A DNA stretch of 64,000 nucleotides. Origin: Candidatus Melainabacteria bacterium. GTDB lineage: Bacteria > Cyanobacteriota > Vampirovibrionia > Obscuribacterales > Obscuribacteraceae. How positions within the stretch are numbered: the first letter of the stretch is position 1; each line of letters begins with the position of its first letter. The notes below the pieces were generated by a model that searched no databases, was not told the DNA's origin, and saw only the letters and a program-made list of their open reading frames with translations. Where the stretch lies: contig PLXC01000021.1 in assembly GCA_003151275.1 (NCBI GenBank), forward strand, positions 62,001 through 126,000, in the 5' to 3' direction. Position numbers and translations under genes: made by a program. Below are positions 61,924-64,000 of this stretch, piece by piece.

Positions 61924-62509
61924 TTGATTTTGCAGGCTTTTCTTTGCGAGCAGCCTCTTCTACGTTTTCCTCGAAGGTCTCGAGAGCTTCTTTCAAAGTC
62001 TTGTTCAAATGGCTCGCTGCAGTTTCTTTGCTGATTTCATCTGGGAAAAGCAAAGTCTCAACCATCAAGAAGCCGCGCTTGGTATGCACTGCGCACATGG
62101 TAGGTTTATTTTTCAGGCTAATTGTGCCCAAGCCCACGAATCCTTTTTCTTCCAGGGCGTCGATTAGAAGCACCAAGGGCTCCGTAGCGCCATTCTCTGG
62201 CAACAGCACGAACGATTTGTCATAACAAACCGGATTAATTTCATTCGTCGGCAGAAAACCGTGAATCTGCATAACATGTTTCGCCGGGACCGGTAACGAC
62301 TTCAGGTTGCCGGTATCTTTAAAAAAGTGCTGCTGCTGAGTAAATTGATGAATTTTGAAATCTCTTTTTGTTTTGTTCCGTTCGCGGACTTCTTCAAAAA
62401 CTCGATCATGACGTTCAAGGTCCGTTGCTGCTTCTTCGGCAGGCACGAGGAAGGAAGGAATGTTTACCATTCCAAATGAAAATATCCCTGTCCAGGCGGA
62501 TCTTGACAT
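61916..62509 (-). CDS. ku: Ku family protein, short and divergent
   Basis: A 197-residue protein with the Ku N-terminal signature SAWTGIFSFGMVNIP and the later strands ALEEKGFVGLGTISLKNKPT and GFLMVETLLFPDEI. Bacterial Ku binds DNA ends as a dimer for non-homologous end joining with LigD. Typical members have about 260-300 residues; this one is shorter both in the central beta-barrel (the usual central CxxC-type region is absent) and at the C-terminal tail that recruits LigD. GGAGAG lies eight bases before the ATG. No ligase gene is near. It may be a true short Ku or a specialised relative. Confidence 0.8.
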   Translation of the reverse strand: MSRSAWTGIFSFGMVNIPSFLVPAEEAATDLERHDRVFEEVRERNKTKRDFKIHQFTQQQHFFKDTGNLKSLPVPAKHVMQIHGFLPTNEINPVCYDKSFVLLPENGATEPLVLLIDALEEKGFVGLGTISLKNKPTMCAVHTKRGFLMVETLLFPDEISKETAASHLNKTLKEALETFEENVEEAARKEKPAKSTT

Positions 62510-62673
62510 AACTAGCTCTCCGATCAGGATTTACAACTCGACCACGGTTTGAAACGAGGGTTCTCAGGCTACAGGTCGGGGGTGTGAGGCATTCTCTTGA
62601 ATTTTATAGGTGACATTTTACACCGTCGCACACCGGGTTGTGTAAGTGTCCAAAAAATACCTAGAATTTCTAG

Positions 62674-63999
62674 TTAGACCTTTTTGACTTGCAACAATCT
62701 GTTTTCTACCAACACGCCGGCGGCGCGCCAGATTATATACGACGGACTGTCTTTCATCTCTACAAATATTTTGGTTAGACTTTTATTGCCATCAGCAAGC
62801 TTGATCAAAGTGCGCATCACGCTCAGTTCGTCTTTTGTCACTTCGCGATCTTCTTGCAGTCTCAACCAACGATAGGCGTTTTCGATACCCGGCACAGCGC
62901 GAACTAGCAGCTCCATATTCGGTATCAACCGTTTTGCTGCGCGCACGTGGTCTTCAGCAAGAGCGCCCTCCATGAGGATTCGCTCCAATGAGTCTACGAT
63001 TTCCTGCCCAGCGTTATCGATAGCCGAATTGGCTCGTTGTTGGAATGTGAACGTGCCAGTTTCGAATGTGACGACGAACTCGATCACCGCGGGAACGCCG
63101 ACGATTTTGTCCAGCTTAGCTTGCTTGGGACGCCCCTTCTCCCAACTGACTAACAGTTGTCTTCCAGTGTCATCTTGTACGCTTAAAAGACCCGTCTTTT
63201 GACTTGTGGCGATGGATTGCAACAGTCCCGCGCAGTCTAACACTCCTAACTCGCCACTAAATGCAGAACCACGTCTCGACGGTTTAAAGCCAGCTGGCAC
63301 TTTCTGGATATGGCAAATCTGGTTCGGTCCCATTTGTTCGTTCAAGTAGAGCAGAGCATTTCTTGCTTTGGCCACCATGTCATCACTGGTGGTGCCGTCT
63401 GCCGGATAGGTTGAGCATCCAATCGAAACCGTCAATCCCTTCACACCGCCAGCCCATTGATCCGTAGCTTCGACAGCGGCGCGGATTTGCAGGGCGAGCT
63501 CCATCGCTTGCTGCATGCTGCAATCTTCAAGCACGGCCGCAAATTCATCTCCTTGGTAACGGATAACGTAGTTGGCAGGCTCAACAGATTGTTCCAATCG
63601 ATCCTTCACGTCAATGTTGTTACGAAGTATGCGAGCCAATTCTTGCATCCATCGATCTCTGACATCCGATCCATGATGCTGCAAGCTTGCGTCCAGAAAA
63701 TCACCCGAAATCATGAACAACGAAAATGGCTGATTGTCAGTTCGCATTGCACGTTCGATAACGTGTCCCATTAGTTCTTGGAAGAACTGACGATTGCGCA
63801 ATCCCGTTAACTGGTCCGTCCAATCAGCTTCTTCAGTCTCCTCCAAGATCAACAGTTTGTGGAAGAAGTTGGAAATTTGATCGCGGAAGCGTTCTACTGA
63901 TTTGAGCTGATCTGCGTTGATCTGTTCTTCATCTTTGAGGAAGACGATAATTGCTGCGAGATCGGCATCACGGTGTTTGACGGGGAAATAAAGAATTCG
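62674..63999 (-). CDS. GGDEF-domain protein with a PATAN/DUF4388-like C-terminus (5' end outside window)
   Basis: The frame is open to the window edge: before the internal TTG at 63852 it reads FPVKHRDADLAAIIVFLKDE, like the end of a GAF-type sensor domain, so the true start is beyond 64000. Next is a GGDEF domain (TDQLTGLRNRQFFQELMGHV; LTVSIGCSTYPADG) whose active-site loop reads YQGDEFAAV, with Gln in place of the first Gly, which leaves c-di-GMP synthesis uncertain. The C-terminal part (~200-390 of the visible protein) begins FSGELGVLDCAGLLQSIATS and KTGLLSVQDD, the pattern of DUF4388/PATAN domains in signalling proteins. Cytoplasmic signalling protein. Confidence 0.85.
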   Translation of the reverse strand, partial: RILYFPVKHRDADLAAIIVFLKDEEQINADQLKSVERFRDQISNFFHKLLILEETEEADWTDQLTGLRNRQFFQELMGHVIERAMRTDNQPFSLFMISGDFLDASLQHHGSDVRDRWMQELARILRNNIDVKDRLEQSVEPANYVIRYQGDEFAAVLEDCSMQQAMELALQIRAAVEATDQWAGGVKGLTVSIGCSTYPADGTTSDDMVAKARNALLYLNEQMGPNQICHIQKVPAGFKPSRRGSAFSGELGVLDCAGLLQSIATSQKTGLLSVQDDTGRQLLVSWEKGRPKQAKLDKIVGVPAVIEFVVTFETGTFTFQQRANSAIDNAGQEIVDSLERILMEGALAEDHVRAAKRLIPNMELLVRAVPGIENAYRWLRLQEDREVTKDELSVMRTLIKLADGNKSLTKIFVEMKDSPSYIIWRAAGVLVENRLLQVKKV

Positions 64000-64000
64000 A

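Overview
The window reads as chromosomal DNA of a Gram-negative-like bacterium with moderate GC. The mix of genes (GlgE and TreS/maltokinase, TreY/TreZ, a heme oxygenase, CHASE3 hybrid kinases, a GGDEF protein with a PATAN-like C-terminus, and many exported proteins I cannot place) fits a non-photosynthetic cyanobacterial relative (Melainabacteria/Vampirovibrionia, Obscuribacterales-like). That placement is an inference: there is no rRNA or other phylogenetic marker here.

Layout. 1-4.9 kb: 3' part of the glutamate synthase large subunit (gltB), a small exported protein, argF with a good terminator in front of it, then small or unknown genes including an exported zinc ribbon. 4.9-14.2 kb ('locus A'): a TPR plus tandem CbxX/CfxQ AAA+ ATPase, a possible small gene, a membrane VIT/vWA protein, and, divergently, a 921-residue protein with an HEXXH site. 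14.3-22.5 kb: an MDR oxidoreductase, a membrane permuted NlpC/P60 protein, a TPR-PDZ-HEXXH protease, an alpha/beta hydrolase, a GT87-like membrane protein and two exported unknowns. 22.8-31.7 kb ('locus B'): a second VIT/vWA protein, an anchored SRPBCC protein, a K+-channel-like protein and a glycogen debranching enzyme whose N-terminus is paralogous to that of the 921-residue protein of locus A. 32.2-35.6 kb: a ribose-type (CUT2) ABC transporter. 36.1-41.5 kb: a response regulator, a hybrid kinase and a REC-HPt-REC hub protein with overlapping or nearly overlapping genes. 41.6-42.2 kb: heme oxygenase. 42.5-61.2 kb: a glycogen/trehalose island. 61.7-64 kb: a tiny membrane protein, a short Ku and a 5'-truncated GGDEF/PATAN protein.

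How the genes work together. The glycogen/trehalose island has two convergent operons. The plus-strand operon (glgE, treS::maltokinase, glgB) encodes conversion of trehalose to maltose, maltose 1-phosphate and branched alpha-glucan. The minus-strand operon (treZ, treY, glgX) encodes debranching of glucan and release of trehalose. A hexose-6-phosphate mutarotase lies between them. Together they form a closed glucan-trehalose cycle; GlgC/GlgA are not in the window.

The best candidates for something undescribed are (i) the two loci that each pair a VIT/vWA membrane protein with a protein sharing one unassigned N-terminal module but carrying a different catalytic C-terminus, one of them also beside a CbxX-type AAA+ ATPase; (ii) a TreY that carries half of a GH77 domain lacking the catalytic residues; and (iii) a REC-HPt-REC hub ending in a degenerate GGDEF. 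I saw no tRNA or rRNA genes, CRISPR arrays, transposases or phage genes. All calls come from reading the sequence; no database search was run.
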